64,000 nucleotides of DNA from Aureimonas sp. AU20 (GTDB lineage Bacteria > Pseudomonadota > Alphaproteobacteria > Rhizobiales > Rhizobiaceae): contig NZ_CP006367.1 of NCBI RefSeq assembly GCF_001442755.1, positions 868,001 to 932,000 of the forward strand, written 5' to 3'. Shown here piece by piece: positions 32,411-41,312 of this stretch. The notes under the pieces were generated by a model. It made no database searches. It had not been told where the DNA came from and saw nothing but the letters and a program-made list of their open reading frames with translations. How positions within the stretch are numbered: position 1 is the stretch's first letter; every line of letters starts with the position of its first letter. A program made the position numbers and the translations under genes.

Positions 32411-33085
32411 ATGAGACTGCTACTCGTGGAAGATGAAAGGGAACTGGCGAGCGCGATGTCGGCGGCTCTCTCCAAGCACGGCATCGTCACCGACCACACG
32501 ACGCATCTGGCCGACGCGCTCGAATTGACTCTCCAGAACATCTACGATGCCATCCTGCTGGATCGCCGGCTTCCGGATGGGGAGGGCCTGTCCTTCATCG
32601 CCCGATTCCGGCAATCGGGCTCCGACACGCCCATCATCGTGCTGACGGCCCGCAACGAACCCTTGGAGCGCGTCGAAGGTCTGAACACGGGGGCCGACGA
32701 CTATCTCGGCAAGCCATTCTTGATCGAGGAGCTCTTGGCACGCCTGCGTGCGGTGCTTCGGCGCCCGCAGGCCTTGGTGGAACCAAGTGTCGTGATCGGC
32801 CGGCTAACGATCGACCCATTGAATCTGACCGTCTTTCTGAACGGATCTCCGCTCGACCTTCCTCGCCGCGAGCTGAAGGTTCTCGTGACCCTGGCCAAGC
32901 GCCAGGGAAAGACCGTGCTCCGTTCGGCCCTGGAAAGCGCCGTCTACAACTACGAGGAGGAAATTCAGTCCAACGCTCTCGACGCCCATATTTCGCGCCT
33001 GCGCAAGCGCCTGGCCGACGCCGAGGCGCAAGCCAGCATTCATACGATCCGGGGCATAGGCTACATCCTGAAGGACGACGCATGA
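32411..33085 (+). CDS. OmpR-family response regulator (QseB/TctD-like)
   Basis: 224 residues. Receiver domain with acidic pocket ED (7-8), phospho-acceptor Asp51 (LLDRRLPDGEG), Thr79 and Lys101 (YLGKPF). The winged-helix effector ends ALDAHISRLRKRLADAEAQA and TIRGIGYILKD. The Shine-Dalgarno AAGGAGAGG lies seven bases upstream. The stop overlaps the kinase start (ATGA). It is divergent from the damaged MFP/RND operon, its likely former target. Confidence 0.93.
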   Translation: MRLLLVEDERELASAMSAALSKHGIVTDHTTHLADALELTLQNIYDAILLDRRLPDGEGLSFIARFRQSGSDTPIIVLTARNEPLERVEGLNTGADDYLGKPFLIEELLARLRAVLRRPQALVEPSVVIGRLTIDPLNLTVFLNGSPLDLPRRELKVLVTLAKRQGKTVLRSALESAVYNYEEEIQSNALDAHISRLRKRLADAEAQASIHTIRGIGYILKDDA

Positions 33086-34419
33086 GCACGCGGCGGGATG
33101 CGAACGCCTCGCTTTGGTGGCGTTTGAGCTGGCATATCGGAACCTTGATCTTTGCCGTCGTCATGACGGTGATCGTCGGCCTTTGCCTTTATGCGACCTT
33201 GGTCCTCTCCCCAAACGAGGGCGTGGAAGACAGAGTAGCGGCCGCAATCTCCGAGGCGATGTACTATGACGGTGAGGGTAATCCTCGCGTAGGCGATGGC
33301 AAAGCCTTGCGTGAACTCAAGCAGAACAATGGCAAATTCTGGTATGTTGTCGCGACGACGGATCGGTCATTGGCTCGTTACGGCGCAGTCCCGCCAGTCT
33401 ATCGCGAACTCGTGCCGCTCGCCCATCTGTTTCATGCCGCTGATATTCGTGGAGCGTCCGGTTCCGACGAGATTGCTTCGGTGAAGACCGTTTCAACTGA
33501 TTATGGCGAGATCCGTGTCCTGTTCGGCGGCCTTTCGAACAAGGGCTGGCTGCTCCTTTCCATCCTGCAGAGAAGTTGGCCGATCTATGCCTCGCTTCTG
33601 GCACTCGCGCTTCCAGCGATCTTCATCGCTGTGCCGATGATCGTGAGGCAGGCGTTAGAGGGGGTTAATGCGGTTGCCTCGCAGGCCTCCAGGATCGATC
33701 CGCGACATCATGGAATAAGATTGTCGTCCTCCGATATTCCGGCAGAGATCAAACCCCTGGTGTCGGCGTTCAACCAGGCGCTGGACCGGATCGAAGAGAA
33801 TGCGGAAAAGCGTCAGCGCTTCCTGATCGATGCTGCGCATGAACTCAGGACGCCGATCGCGATCATGCAGACCCGCATCGAAGGTTTAGCCGACGCGCAG
33901 GAGCGGCGCCGCCTGCTGAGCGATGTCGCTCGGCTGGGAGAGACCGCCGAACAGCTTCTCGACTTCGAGCGAAACGACCAGGCGCCCGACATCAACGAGG
34001 ACGTCGATCTCGTCGAAATGACCAGAATGGTGGTTGCCGATCTGGCCCCGCTGGCGATCGCCGCTGGTTACGAGATCTCGTTCGAGAACGACTCCGCCAG
34101 CGTAACGCGCCAAGGCAGCCCGACGGCGCTTCCTCGAGCCATTGCCAACTTGGTCCGCAACGCAATCGACCATGGCGGCGGCTCGGGCATGATTTCCGTG
34201 TCCGTATCGAGCAACGGTTGCATCGCGGTGCATGACGAAGGGCCGGGCATTCCCCTCGAGCATCGCAGCCACGTGTTCGAACCCTTCTACCGAGCCGTTC
34301 CCAAAAGCCAAGGCGCTGGTCTCGGTCTGAGCCTCGTGAAGCAGATCGTCGAGAACCATAACGGTCGGATCGACCTGGACGGAAGCGGCCGGGGCACATC
34401 GGTTCTGTTGTATCTGTAA
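33082..34419 (+). CDS. Membrane sensor histidine kinase
   Basis: 445 residues. TM1 about 20-42, an extracytoplasmic sensor (43-155), TM2 about 165-188, HAMP. DHp with His253 (FLIDAAHELRTPIAIMQTR). ATPase with Asn in ANLVRNAIDHGGG, G1 DEGPGIPLEHR and G2 GAGLGLSLVKQIVENH. All catalytic motifs are intact. It overlaps the regulator gene and forms a QseBC-like pair. With the adjacent pump broken, its present target is unclear. Confidence 0.93.
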   Translation: MSTRRDANASLWWRLSWHIGTLIFAVVMTVIVGLCLYATLVLSPNEGVEDRVAAAISEAMYYDGEGNPRVGDGKALRELKQNNGKFWYVVATTDRSLARYGAVPPVYRELVPLAHLFHAADIRGASGSDEIASVKTVSTDYGEIRVLFGGLSNKGWLLLSILQRSWPIYASLLALALPAIFIAVPMIVRQALEGVNAVASQASRIDPRHHGIRLSSSDIPAEIKPLVSAFNQALDRIEENAEKRQRFLIDAAHELRTPIAIMQTRIEGLADAQERRRLLSDVARLGETAEQLLDFERNDQAPDINEDVDLVEMTRMVVADLAPLAIAAGYEISFENDSASVTRQGSPTALPRAIANLVRNAIDHGGGSGMISVSVSSNGCIAVHDEGPGIPLEHRSHVFEPFYRAVPKSQGAGLGLSLVKQIVENHNGRIDLDGSGRGTSVLLYL

Positions 34420-34617
34420 GATGTTGGAAGCCAAGGATCACCTCACCTCTCGGCGAGGGATCGATGCCGCCCTTTTCAGCCGCTCCAGCCTTCTCAGTCG
34501 AGAAGGTTCGGCCTCCAAGGCCGCCTCTCATCGCCCAAGTCTCGACGTTTCCCGTAATGCTCTTGCAATGGAGCCGCCACAGGGTGCCCTCGGAAACACC
34601 CCTGGGGACAACTGAAG

Positions 34618-35556
34618 ATGACCACCATCCCGTTCAGCGGCCGGAAAGATTCGCCCTCGAGACATTTCAGGTCTCTTTGTTTAAAGCCGCCGATCATTCT
34701 GGCGTCCATGTTGATGCTCACGGCCTGCACTTCGGTTCCCTTGAAACAGGGCGACACTCTGACATCCTACGACAGCCTGGGTCCAAGCAAGGGAATGCTG
34801 GGCAAGCGTCGGACCTATGTGGACGGGGCCGGGTTGAAACCATTGGCGACGGCATTGGTCGTTCCGACGTCCTACACGTCGGAAGCCTCGTCTCGCGTTC
34901 AATCGGAGGCCGATCGCCGGCTGGTTGCGAACGCTCTCGATCGCGCACTCTGCGTTGCCCTCAGCGATCGCTACCGTATGGTTCCTCCCGGTCAGCCCGC
35001 TGACTTGATCGTGCGGTCCGTCATCACCGATATCGTTCCGACCAACAAGACACTGGCCGGCGCTTCAACCGTCGTGTCGCTCGGCACCGACATCGCCGGA
35101 GTGCCGGTGCCCGTCCCGCGCATTCCTTTCGGTCTCGGAGGCATCGCAATCGAGGCCGAGGCGATCGATCGTACGGGTGTGCAACGTGCTGCGACGCTCT
35201 GGGCTCGTAGGGCGAACTCGCTGACCAGCGACCCTCTCTACTCCGAGGTTGGCGACGCCTACGGTCTGGCCGCGAAGTTCGGCAGCGATTTCTCGCAACT
35301 TCTCGTCAAAGGCCGAGAGGGAAAACCGCTCGAGGTGTCGATCCCGTCGCGTCAACGTCTGCAATCGTGGTTCGGCGGAAAGCCCAAATACGCTGCCTGC
35401 GAAACGTTCGGTCGGTCGCCAGGTCTAGTTGGCAAGATCGCCTCGAACTTCGGCGCACCGCCTCAGTGGACTGACAGAAAGTCCAAGGTGAACGCACCCG
35501 CCACTGCGCGCCCCAGCCGCGAAGTCGCACAGGCTGAATCGCGACGTACGCGCTGA
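34618..35556 (+). CDS. DUF3313-type lipoprotein
   Basis: 312 residues. Signal sequence about 24-37 with lipobox LTAC (PIILASMLMLTACTSVPLKQ); ATG 34618 gives a rather long basic leader, and ATG 34708 (MLMLTAC) is too short for a signal, so an internal start between them is possible. The body (SYDSLGPSKGMLGKRRTYVD, ADRRLVANALDRALCVALSD, YRMVPPGQPADLIVRSVITD) matches the DUF3313 family of envelope lipoproteins of unknown role. A basic, unstructured C-terminal tail (ATARPSREVAQAESRRTR) is unusual. It lies 198 bases after the kinase. Confidence 0.8.
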   Translation: MTTIPFSGRKDSPSRHFRSLCLKPPIILASMLMLTACTSVPLKQGDTLTSYDSLGPSKGMLGKRRTYVDGAGLKPLATALVVPTSYTSEASSRVQSEADRRLVANALDRALCVALSDRYRMVPPGQPADLIVRSVITDIVPTNKTLAGASTVVSLGTDIAGVPVPVPRIPFGLGGIAIEAEAIDRTGVQRAATLWARRANSLTSDPLYSEVGDAYGLAAKFGSDFSQLLVKGREGKPLEVSIPSRQRLQSWFGGKPKYAACETFGRSPGLVGKIASNFGAPPQWTDRKSKVNAPATARPSREVAQAESRRTR

Positions 35557-35810
35557 TACTCTCACGACGCCCCACTTGGCAGCCCTTTGGACGAACATCA
35601 ATCGCAGGCCGCTCGGGCAGCGCTGGCGAATATGTGCCCAGAGCCGACCCTGCGGGCATTCGCACCCTGCCCAGTTCCAGGCGTCTTGGGATTATCCTCG
35701 CCAATCTGAACAATCGGCCACGCCATGGCCTCCTTTCAGCGAAAGCTCCTTCACCACCGTCCGAAGGTGATGCCTAGCAAGACGGGTTTCTGCAAGGGTC
35801 AACAGCCACC

Positions 35811-36464
35811 ATGACATTCCCAAACAAACATGCCCAACGCATAAGCCAGCTGTTGGCTGACATCCGCCACACCCAGCGCCGCCGTAAAGTCCAGTTGCGG
35901 GTTCTGGTGATTATGCTGACTCCTCTGTTTCTATATGGATCTTCCGCTTGGGAGGAAGCCAGCCTTCCATATGAGGCCATTCAGGCAATCGGCCTGTTAG
36001 CGATCTTCGTCGCGATCATGGGGCGAACCTGGTGTACGCTCTACATCGGCGGACGAAAGATCGAGCATCTTGTGGTGGTCGGCCCTTACTCCCTGTGCCG
36101 AAACCCTCTCTACTTGTTCACGTACATTGCCGTGTTCGGAATGGCTGCCCAGTCCGGCAGCATCGTTCTTGCTGCTATTGGTGTCTGCGGGGTCGCCTTT
36201 GTGTTCGCCACTGTTGTTCGAGATGAAGAGGCACTCCTCCGCGAAACTCACGGGCAGTCCTACGCGGAGTATGCGGAGCGTACGCCGAGGATCCTTCCGC
36301 ATCTGTCGCTCTGGAATGATACGGGCTGGATTCAAATTAAGACGCAGCATGTTGTTCGCACGGCTTCGGACGGGTGTCTCTTTCTACTAGCGTGGCCCGC
36401 TTTCGAAGCCTTGGAACGTATGCGGCAGAGCGGCCTCTTGGAACCCAGGTTCGGTCTTTATTGA
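35811..36464 (+). CDS. Isoprenylcysteine carboxyl-methyltransferase (ICMT) family membrane protein
   Basis: 217 residues with 4-5 membrane segments. The C-terminal SAM-binding signature of the ICMT/phospholipid methyltransferase family is clear: VVGPYSLCRNPLYLFTYIAV, then DEEALLRETHGQSYAEYAER (RxNP-Y and E-x8-Y-x2-Y patterns). Bacterial members methylate unknown, possibly lipid, acceptors. The residues after 170 (HVVRTASDGCLFLLAWPAFE) form an extra hydrophobic segment. Single gene. Confidence 0.85.
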   Translation: MTFPNKHAQRISQLLADIRHTQRRRKVQLRVLVIMLTPLFLYGSSAWEEASLPYEAIQAIGLLAIFVAIMGRTWCTLYIGGRKIEHLVVVGPYSLCRNPLYLFTYIAVFGMAAQSGSIVLAAIGVCGVAFVFATVVRDEEALLRETHGQSYAEYAERTPRILPHLSLWNDTGWIQIKTQHVVRTASDGCLFLLAWPAFEALERMRQSGLLEPRFGLY

Positions 36465-36901
36465 AACGCTGATGCTTATGACAAGGCCAAGCTGCGGGAC
36501 GACTGAACGGTGGCGATCCATGTTGATCAAAGGTCGGCGACGGGCTTTGTTCGCGACCAGCTTGTGACATCATCCTGACCGCCGTCGAGACGTTTTCACG
36601 CTTCTCACCGGCAATTGATCCACGCTTCAGCTCGCGAGGTACGGAGGTCGTTCGAGCGTCGGAGCGCACCTGCAGCGAAAGCAAAATGCCGCTGCTCAGC
36701 GGCAGCAGCTGGAGTGGCTGAGATAAGATGGACGGATTTTAGAAGATAGTGTTCCAAACCGGCTCTTCCAACCAACGATCAGGCGCTTGAGCGTGTCATT
36801 CGGAGTGCAGATATGGTCTGGTGGCAATCCTGCGGGCCTCGGGCGAGTGGATAGGCTGAGCTATGCCGCCGACCGGCCGTACGGCATGGCATGACATGCC
36901 A
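36465..36901. other. Gene-free stretch
   Basis: No protein-like frame, repeat copy or RNA gene recognised in these 437 bases. Composition is more mixed than the flanking genes, consistent with decayed sequence. Confidence 0.45.
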
Positions 36902-37309
36902 TCAGAAGGGCTTCGCGACGGCCAGAATCGCAATGGCAATGAGCGCCATGAGCACGAAAAGGGGCATGCGATCCGTCATGCGGCGAATTGCGCCAGGTTG
37001 CCCGTAAACTGCGCGGCGCAGACGCCCCGCCTGGATGCCGTGCAAGCTGCTAAGCGCTAGCACGATCGCGAGCTTGGCCATCAGCCACCCGCTGGTGAAG
37101 AAGGCGCCCTGCACAGCGATGACGATGCCCAGCAGCCAAGTGGCGAACAATGCCGGAGTAGTAACTCGCCTGTCCCATCGCTCGACTGCCTCAAGCGTCG
37201 AACCCGTCTCTATACGAAGGCTTGCGATCGCAACCGTCTGAGCCACCAAACCCCCGACGAATATCAGTACAGACGCGACGTGCAGCGCTTTCAACCAAAC
37301 GTAGTCCAT
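36902..37309 (-). CDS. CopD-like integral membrane protein (135 aa)
   Basis: Start at ATG 37309, which shares its A with the TAA of the upstream gene. Four membrane helices: YVWLKALHVASVLIFVGGLV, ALFATWLLGIVIAVQGAFF, WLMAKLAIVLALSSLHGI and PLFVLMALIAIAILAVAKPF. The WLKALHVASVL opening and conserved histidines resemble CopD/HemJ-type proteins. In HemJ this fold serves protoporphyrinogen oxidation; here the role is unknown. Third gene of a TetR-DUF3817-membrane protein operon. Confidence 0.75.
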   Translation of the reverse strand: MDYVWLKALHVASVLIFVGGLVAQTVAIASLRIETGSTLEAVERWDRRVTTPALFATWLLGIVIAVQGAFFTSGWLMAKLAIVLALSSLHGIQAGRLRRAVYGQPGAIRRMTDRMPLFVLMALIAIAILAVAKPF

Positions 37310-37644
37310 TACCGGACCGACTGGGCCACGAGAGCGCATTCCTTGCGACGGAGCCATCGCTCATTGGCAAAGCTGGCAAACGGGACCAGAGCACCGATCA
37401 GCAGGCGAGCAACGTCCGTAGGCCTCCAGCCGCCAGCGGACACGGCGACCGTCAGCGCCCACAGGAAGGCGAGGAACGCCGTTCCGTGGACCGGCCCCAC
37501 GATCCGCACCGCGATCGGTATGTCGAGCAAGTGCTTCAACGGCACCGCCACGAAAACGAGGCAGATCAAAGTCGACCCTTCGACCAGTGCGAAAAGGCGC
37601 AGGCGACGAAGCGCATCCCGATCGAGTTGATGTGAACCACTCAC
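37309..37644 (-). CDS. DUF3817 membrane protein
   Basis: 111 residues from GTG 37644, which overlaps the TetR stop (GTGA). It has the DUF3817 pattern: LRLFALVEGSTLICLVFVAV, PLKHLLDIPIAVRIVGPVHG, AFLAFLWALTVAV and a last helix. Three TM segments. Function unknown; often next to membrane regulators. Translationally coupled on both sides. Confidence 0.85.
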   Translation of the reverse strand: MSGSHQLDRDALRRLRLFALVEGSTLICLVFVAVPLKHLLDIPIAVRIVGPVHGTAFLAFLWALTVAVSAGGWRPTDVARLLIGALVPFASFANERWLRRKECALVAQSVR

Positions 37645-38291
37645 GACCGGACCTCACAACGACGTTGCACCTGCATTCTATCGATCAAGGCCTCCACTGC
37701 TATACTTGCACGTATCGCAGCCTTCGGATCAGCCGAGAATCGAGTGGCAGCGTGGTGGGCGAGATAGATGCCGAACAGTTCCCATACGAACTGTTCGGCA
37801 TCCGAGTCCTGGCTCATCTGCCTCAGGTCGATTGCAGTTCTGGTCTCGGCAACGAACACTTCCCGCCACCGCTGCTCTAGCATGGCGACGCGATCGCGCA
37901 CCGGCCCAGCAGTGTCGTCCAGCTCGAACACGGCGGCAGCGATCGGGCATCCACCTGGCAGCCCAGCCCGTGCCGGCCAGCCGAACCAGTGCTCAATCAT
38001 ACTGCGCAGTCTCGGAATGCCGGGTTCACTCCCAGCTGCCGCAGCCATGACGGCATCTCCCGCCAGCCTCGCGGCTTCGTCAATGACCGCGATCTCTAGC
38101 GCTTCCTTCGAACGAAAATGCGCGAACATTCCGCTCTTCGACAGCCCGGATCCTTCAGCGACCCTACCGATCGTGACGCCCGACAGGCCATAGCGACTTA
38201 AATCCTTGACGGCCGTCTCGATCACGCGCGTGCGGGTTGATTCCCCCTTCGCGGGAATGGTTCGTCGTGAACGAGATTGCGAAGGCACCAT
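37641..38291 (-). CDS. TetR-family regulator
   Basis: 216 residues from ATG 38291; a longer open frame has no homology. Helix-turn-helix: TRVIETAVKDLSRYGLSGVT, then GRVAEGSGLSKSGMFAHFRS. The C-terminal ligand domain contains IEHWFGWPARAGLPGGCPIA. It heads the three-gene minus-strand operon with DUF3817 and the CopD-like protein and probably represses it. A palindrome at 38357-38370 lies 66 bases upstream. Confidence 0.9.
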   Translation of the reverse strand: MVPSQSRSRRTIPAKGESTRTRVIETAVKDLSRYGLSGVTIGRVAEGSGLSKSGMFAHFRSKEALEIAVIDEAARLAGDAVMAAAAGSEPGIPRLRSMIEHWFGWPARAGLPGGCPIAAAVFELDDTAGPVRDRVAMLEQRWREVFVAETRTAIDLRQMSQDSDAEQFVWELFGIYLAHHAATRFSADPKAAIRASIAVEALIDRMQVQRRCEVRS

Positions 38292-38696
38292 GCGACATCC
38301 ACCGAAATCAAAGAGTAGGTCATGATCGACGCAGCCCATACCCGACCACTCAACAAAACGACCGATCGTTCCATTAATGCTGAAGGCAAGTTCATGCAAG
38401 GGCTCATGGTGGGCGTGGCCTTTGGTATCGGCAGATGATCCGTCGCAATATCGAAGCCGAATGAGAAGCGGTCGAGAGGCGCCCGTGCGTCTGCTGCCGA
38501 GGGGGTCAATCGGTAGCAGCTGGCGGCCACTGGATCGTCCAACCGCCTGATTATCCACGCGATCATATCTTCATTCGGTCTGATGAAACAGCAAGTGTTT
38601 GGACGGCTGATCAATACGAATTCGACAATCCGACCATTATGGCTCAATCACTCCATAACAAGTTCCTTGGCAGGAGAGCGGTTAGGGAGATTGGCT
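38292..38696. other. Divergent regulatory region between TetR and hydrolase genes
   Basis: About 400 bases without a recognisable gene. Open frames on both strands lack family resemblance. It holds the promoters of the flanking genes and the palindrome described next. Confidence 0.5.
38357..38370. promoter_or_regulatory. Candidate TetR operator
   Basis: AACGA-CCGA-TCGTT, a perfect 5-bp inverted repeat with a 4-base centre. The form is typical of TetR-family operators (ACCGATCGK-like core). It lies upstream of the TetR gene, fitting autorepression. Confidence 0.45.
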
Positions 38697-39698
38697 ATGA
38701 TCGATGTAAGCAGCCCGAAGGCAACACTGACGCGTTCGACTAAGTCCAGACAAGCAAGCCCGGCCAGCCGTTCGCCATGGTTAGAACCTGCAGATGCAGC
38801 CATCCCCGAGTTGCGCCACGGTCTCGTCCCCGTTGGCGACGGCGTTCGCCTGCATTACGTCACATGTGGCGAAGGCGAGCCGGTACTCCTCATCCCAGGT
38901 TGGCCACAGAACTGGTACGCATGGCGTTTCGTGATCCCATTGCTTGCGAAAGCGGGCCGCCGGGTCATTGCCGTCGATCCCAGGGGCTTCGGCGACAGTA
39001 ATAAGCCCGACATTGGATACGAGATAGGCACGGCAGCCCTCGACATCCATCGGCTGATCGTCGGCCTTGAACTGTCTCATGGAAAAGGGATCGACATCGT
39101 CTCCCACGACGTGGGCACATGGATCGCCCATGCACATGCCGTCGAGCATCCGGCGGATGTCCGTCGACTTGTCGTCACCGATGCATTCATTCCAGGCGTG
39201 TCTCCCGAGCCGCCCGCCGGATTTCCGGACCGGATGCGCAATGTCCGCACTTGGCATTTTGGATTCAACCGCATCGAAGGGCTCGCCGAAGCACTGGTGC
39301 ATGGCCGTGAGCGTGAGTTCCTGCAGTGGTTCTTCGGACCTTTCAAGTGCACCCGCACTTGGAGTATCGAACCGGCCGCCTTCGAAGAGTACCTTCGGGT
39401 CTTCTCAGCTCCTGGAGCCGTGCGGGCCGGGATGAACTACTACCGCGAGGCATTCAGCGCCGAAGGTTTGGCTCGAAGCTCGCAGCGGTGCCGCCAGCGC
39501 CTCGACATGCCGATCTTTACTATAGGCGGAGCGGACGCAGACAATGATGGTTTACTGCGCACCATGAGCCAGTTCGCCTCGGACGTGACTGGCGTGGTAT
39601 ACAAAGGGATCGGCCATCATGTTCCCGAGGAATGTCCGGAGGATCTGGTGAACGACGTTCTGGCATTCTGGGAAGCGAGGCCGATACTGGCACGCTGA
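38697..39698 (+). CDS. Alpha/beta hydrolase, epoxide-hydrolase-like
   Basis: 333 residues from ATG 38697; the frame upstream is unrelated. Features: VRLHYVTCGEGEPVLLIPGW (oxyanion region WPQNW), nucleophile Asp in DIVSHDVGTWIAHA, VVTDAFIPGV, and the terminal His in YKGIGHHVPEE. SHDVG with Asp, not Ser, as nucleophile fits epoxide hydrolases or haloalkane dehalogenases. No signal peptide. The next gene, a TetR regulator, begins 22 bases after the stop on the same strand. Confidence 0.88.
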   Translation: MIDVSSPKATLTRSTKSRQASPASRSPWLEPADAAIPELRHGLVPVGDGVRLHYVTCGEGEPVLLIPGWPQNWYAWRFVIPLLAKAGRRVIAVDPRGFGDSNKPDIGYEIGTAALDIHRLIVGLELSHGKGIDIVSHDVGTWIAHAHAVEHPADVRRLVVTDAFIPGVSPEPPAGFPDRMRNVRTWHFGFNRIEGLAEALVHGREREFLQWFFGPFKCTRTWSIEPAAFEEYLRVFSAPGAVRAGMNYYREAFSAEGLARSSQRCRQRLDMPIFTIGGADADNDGLLRTMSQFASDVTGVVYKGIGHHVPEECPEDLVNDVLAFWEARPILAR

Positions 39699-39720
39699 CC
39701 TTGGACATGGCGGGAGATCA

Positions 39721-40299
39721 ATGGCACGCCCCCGCAAGTTCGACGAAAACACAGTTCTGGACCGGGCCATGCGCCTGTTCTGGCGCCACGGATACGATGG
39801 AACCTCCACCGCCGAATTGCTCGAGGCGATGGAGATGACCAACTCTTCGCTCTACAAGGCGTTCGGCAGCAAAGCGGATCTATTCCGTCGTGTCACCGAG
39901 CGCTACCGCGCTGGACCGCTCGCCTTTCGGCAGATGGCGCTGGCCGCATACACGCCTCGAAGCGTGGTGGAAGCGGTCCTGCTAGGCACGGTCGACCTCC
40001 TCAGCGGACCCGGCACGCCTCAGGGCTGTCTCGAAGTGACCAGTGGCCTGCCAGCGGCTGATACGGACGCTGGGATTCGTGATTTGTTGATCTCCAATCG
40101 TGCCGTTCTGCGCGGATTGCTGGCGGAACGCCTACTGGAAACTATGGAGACCCACGACCTTCCCAACGGCACATCCGCGGAGGCTATGGCGTCACTGGTC
40201 GCCACGATAGCGCACGGCTTGGCGACGCAGGCAGCCGATGGCATGGATCGAGCCAACTTGAAACGGATCGTAGCTACCTTCATGGCGACCTGGGATTGA
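39721..40299 (+). CDS. TetR-family regulator (AcrR/YxaF-like)
   Basis: 192 residues. MARPRKFDENTVLDRAMRLF, FWRHGYDGTSTAELLEAMEM and NSSLYKAFGSKADLFRRVTE form a strong N-terminal HTH. The C-terminal domain (PGTPQGCLEVTSGLPAADTD) matches the subfamily with the GCLEVTSGL-like motif. It follows the alpha/beta hydrolase gene by 22 bases and is probably cotranscribed with it. Confidence 0.92.
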   Translation: MARPRKFDENTVLDRAMRLFWRHGYDGTSTAELLEAMEMTNSSLYKAFGSKADLFRRVTERYRAGPLAFRQMALAAYTPRSVVEAVLLGTVDLLSGPGTPQGCLEVTSGLPAADTDAGIRDLLISNRAVLRGLLAERLLETMETHDLPNGTSAEAMASLVATIAHGLATQAADGMDRANLKRIVATFMATWD

Positions 40300-40378
40300 A
40301 ACGGGGAAGTGCTCGTAGGCCTGTCGGCACAGGCGCATGACCGCGTTTTTGCCGAAAAAGGACCAGAGCGTTTCCCGA

Positions 40379-40548
40379 TCAGTCTGCGTCATAGCCTGCG
40401 GCTTTGAAGTCGTCGATGCATTCGCTGGGCGGGAAGGGCGCGACAAACGCGCCGACGGCTTGCCGGAGAGCTTCGACGGTCCGCTCGGCCTTAGCGAGCA
40501 TCAGGGCCTTGAACTCGGAGAAAGTCAGTTCCCCATAGCCGACGTGGC
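40379..40548 (-). pseudogene. IS630-family transposase, C-terminal fragment
   Basis: Reads YGELTFSEFKALMLAKAERT, VEALRQAVGAFVAPFPPSEC, IDDFKAAGYDAD and a stop at 40379. This is the end of IS630 (Tc1/mariner-like) transposases, which finish with F-P-x-EC-x2-(Y/D)F-x-AAGY. Only about 55 codons remain. It is joined to an IS3 remnant. Confidence 0.7.
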
Positions 40549-40557
40549 GGCGGATCA

Positions 40558-40731
40558 GGTGCGGTCCTCTACGATGTCATAGGAGCAGACGTGGTTGGAG
40601 TACTTAGGTCGAAGCCGAACGCAGGATCCGTCGTTCAGCTAAAAGCGAGCACTCTTGGGCTACCTGCCTGGCACCTTCAACCCTTCTTGCTGCCAGATGC
40701 GCTCGATGTGCTTCACGTTGCTGTGGAGCGG
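40558..40731 (-). pseudogene. IS3-family OrfB transposase fragment with two nonsense mutations
   Basis: One frame reads NVKHIERIWQQEGLKVPGR, TAG, PKSARF, TAG, LNDGSCVRLRPKYSNHV, then SYDIVEDRT and a TGA at 40555. It corresponds to the linker and first catalytic Asp block of IS3 OrfB. Both internal stops are explained by single substitutions (Gln and Trp codons to TAG). About 58 codons of roughly 280 remain. It abuts the 3' end of the Lrp gene. Confidence 0.78.
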
Positions 40732-40734
40732 ACA

Positions 40735-41202
40735 TCAGATCGGTAAGCTGGATGTGACCTTCACACGGTCCAGCACCACGATTGTGCGATACGAGCGGAC
40801 CATCTCGTTGTCGGCGAAGAGGCGCGCCGTACGCGTCTCGTAGTCCTCCATGGAGGGCACGAGAAGGACGAGGATAAAGCCCGCCGTCCCCGTCACGCAG
40901 TAGCACTGCTGCACCTCCGGTGCGTCGCGGAAGAACCGCTTCACCGTCGACACGGTAGCCGAGCGGTCGTTGGTAAGCGTCACCTCCACGAGCACGGTGA
41001 TGGGAAGGCCGACCGCCACCGGATCGACCACGGCGACCGTCCGCCGGATGATCCCGTCTCGCTCCAGCCGGGCGATCCGCCGCTGCACCGCAGGAGCGGA
41101 GAGGTTCACTGCCTCGGCGATCTCTCGTTGCGGCCGGGCGGCATCCTCTTGGAGCAGCCGCAGGATGGCCCGGTCCTGTTCGTCGAGCACTTGAGCGGGC
41201 AT
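40735..41202 (-). CDS. Lrp/AsnC-family regulator
   Basis: 155 residues from ATG 41202; the frame upstream is not Lrp-like. N-terminal HTH: LDEQDRAILRLLQEDAARPQ, VNLSAPAVQRRIARLERDGI. RAM/AsnC ligand domain: TVLVEVTLTNDRSATVSTVK, VQQCYCVTGTAGFILVLLVP, SYRTIVVLDRVKVTSSLPI. Divergent from an EamA exporter, the classical regulator-exporter arrangement for amino acids. Its last few codons abut an IS3 remnant. A diverged copy of its C-terminus is at 45398-45480. Confidence 0.9.
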   Translation of the reverse strand: MPAQVLDEQDRAILRLLQEDAARPQREIAEAVNLSAPAVQRRIARLERDGIIRRTVAVVDPVAVGLPITVLVEVTLTNDRSATVSTVKRFFRDAPEVQQCYCVTGTAGFILVLLVPSMEDYETRTARLFADNEMVRSYRTIVVLDRVKVTSSLPI

Positions 41203-41312
41203 TGCGTCGATCCTCGTTTCTGCGAGCGGAACTTGCGCGTCGGGGGTATCGAATGAGCGCATTCCCCAAGCTGTCGAGCTAGAGTTGCACAGCACGCAGT
41301 GGGAGTGGCACC

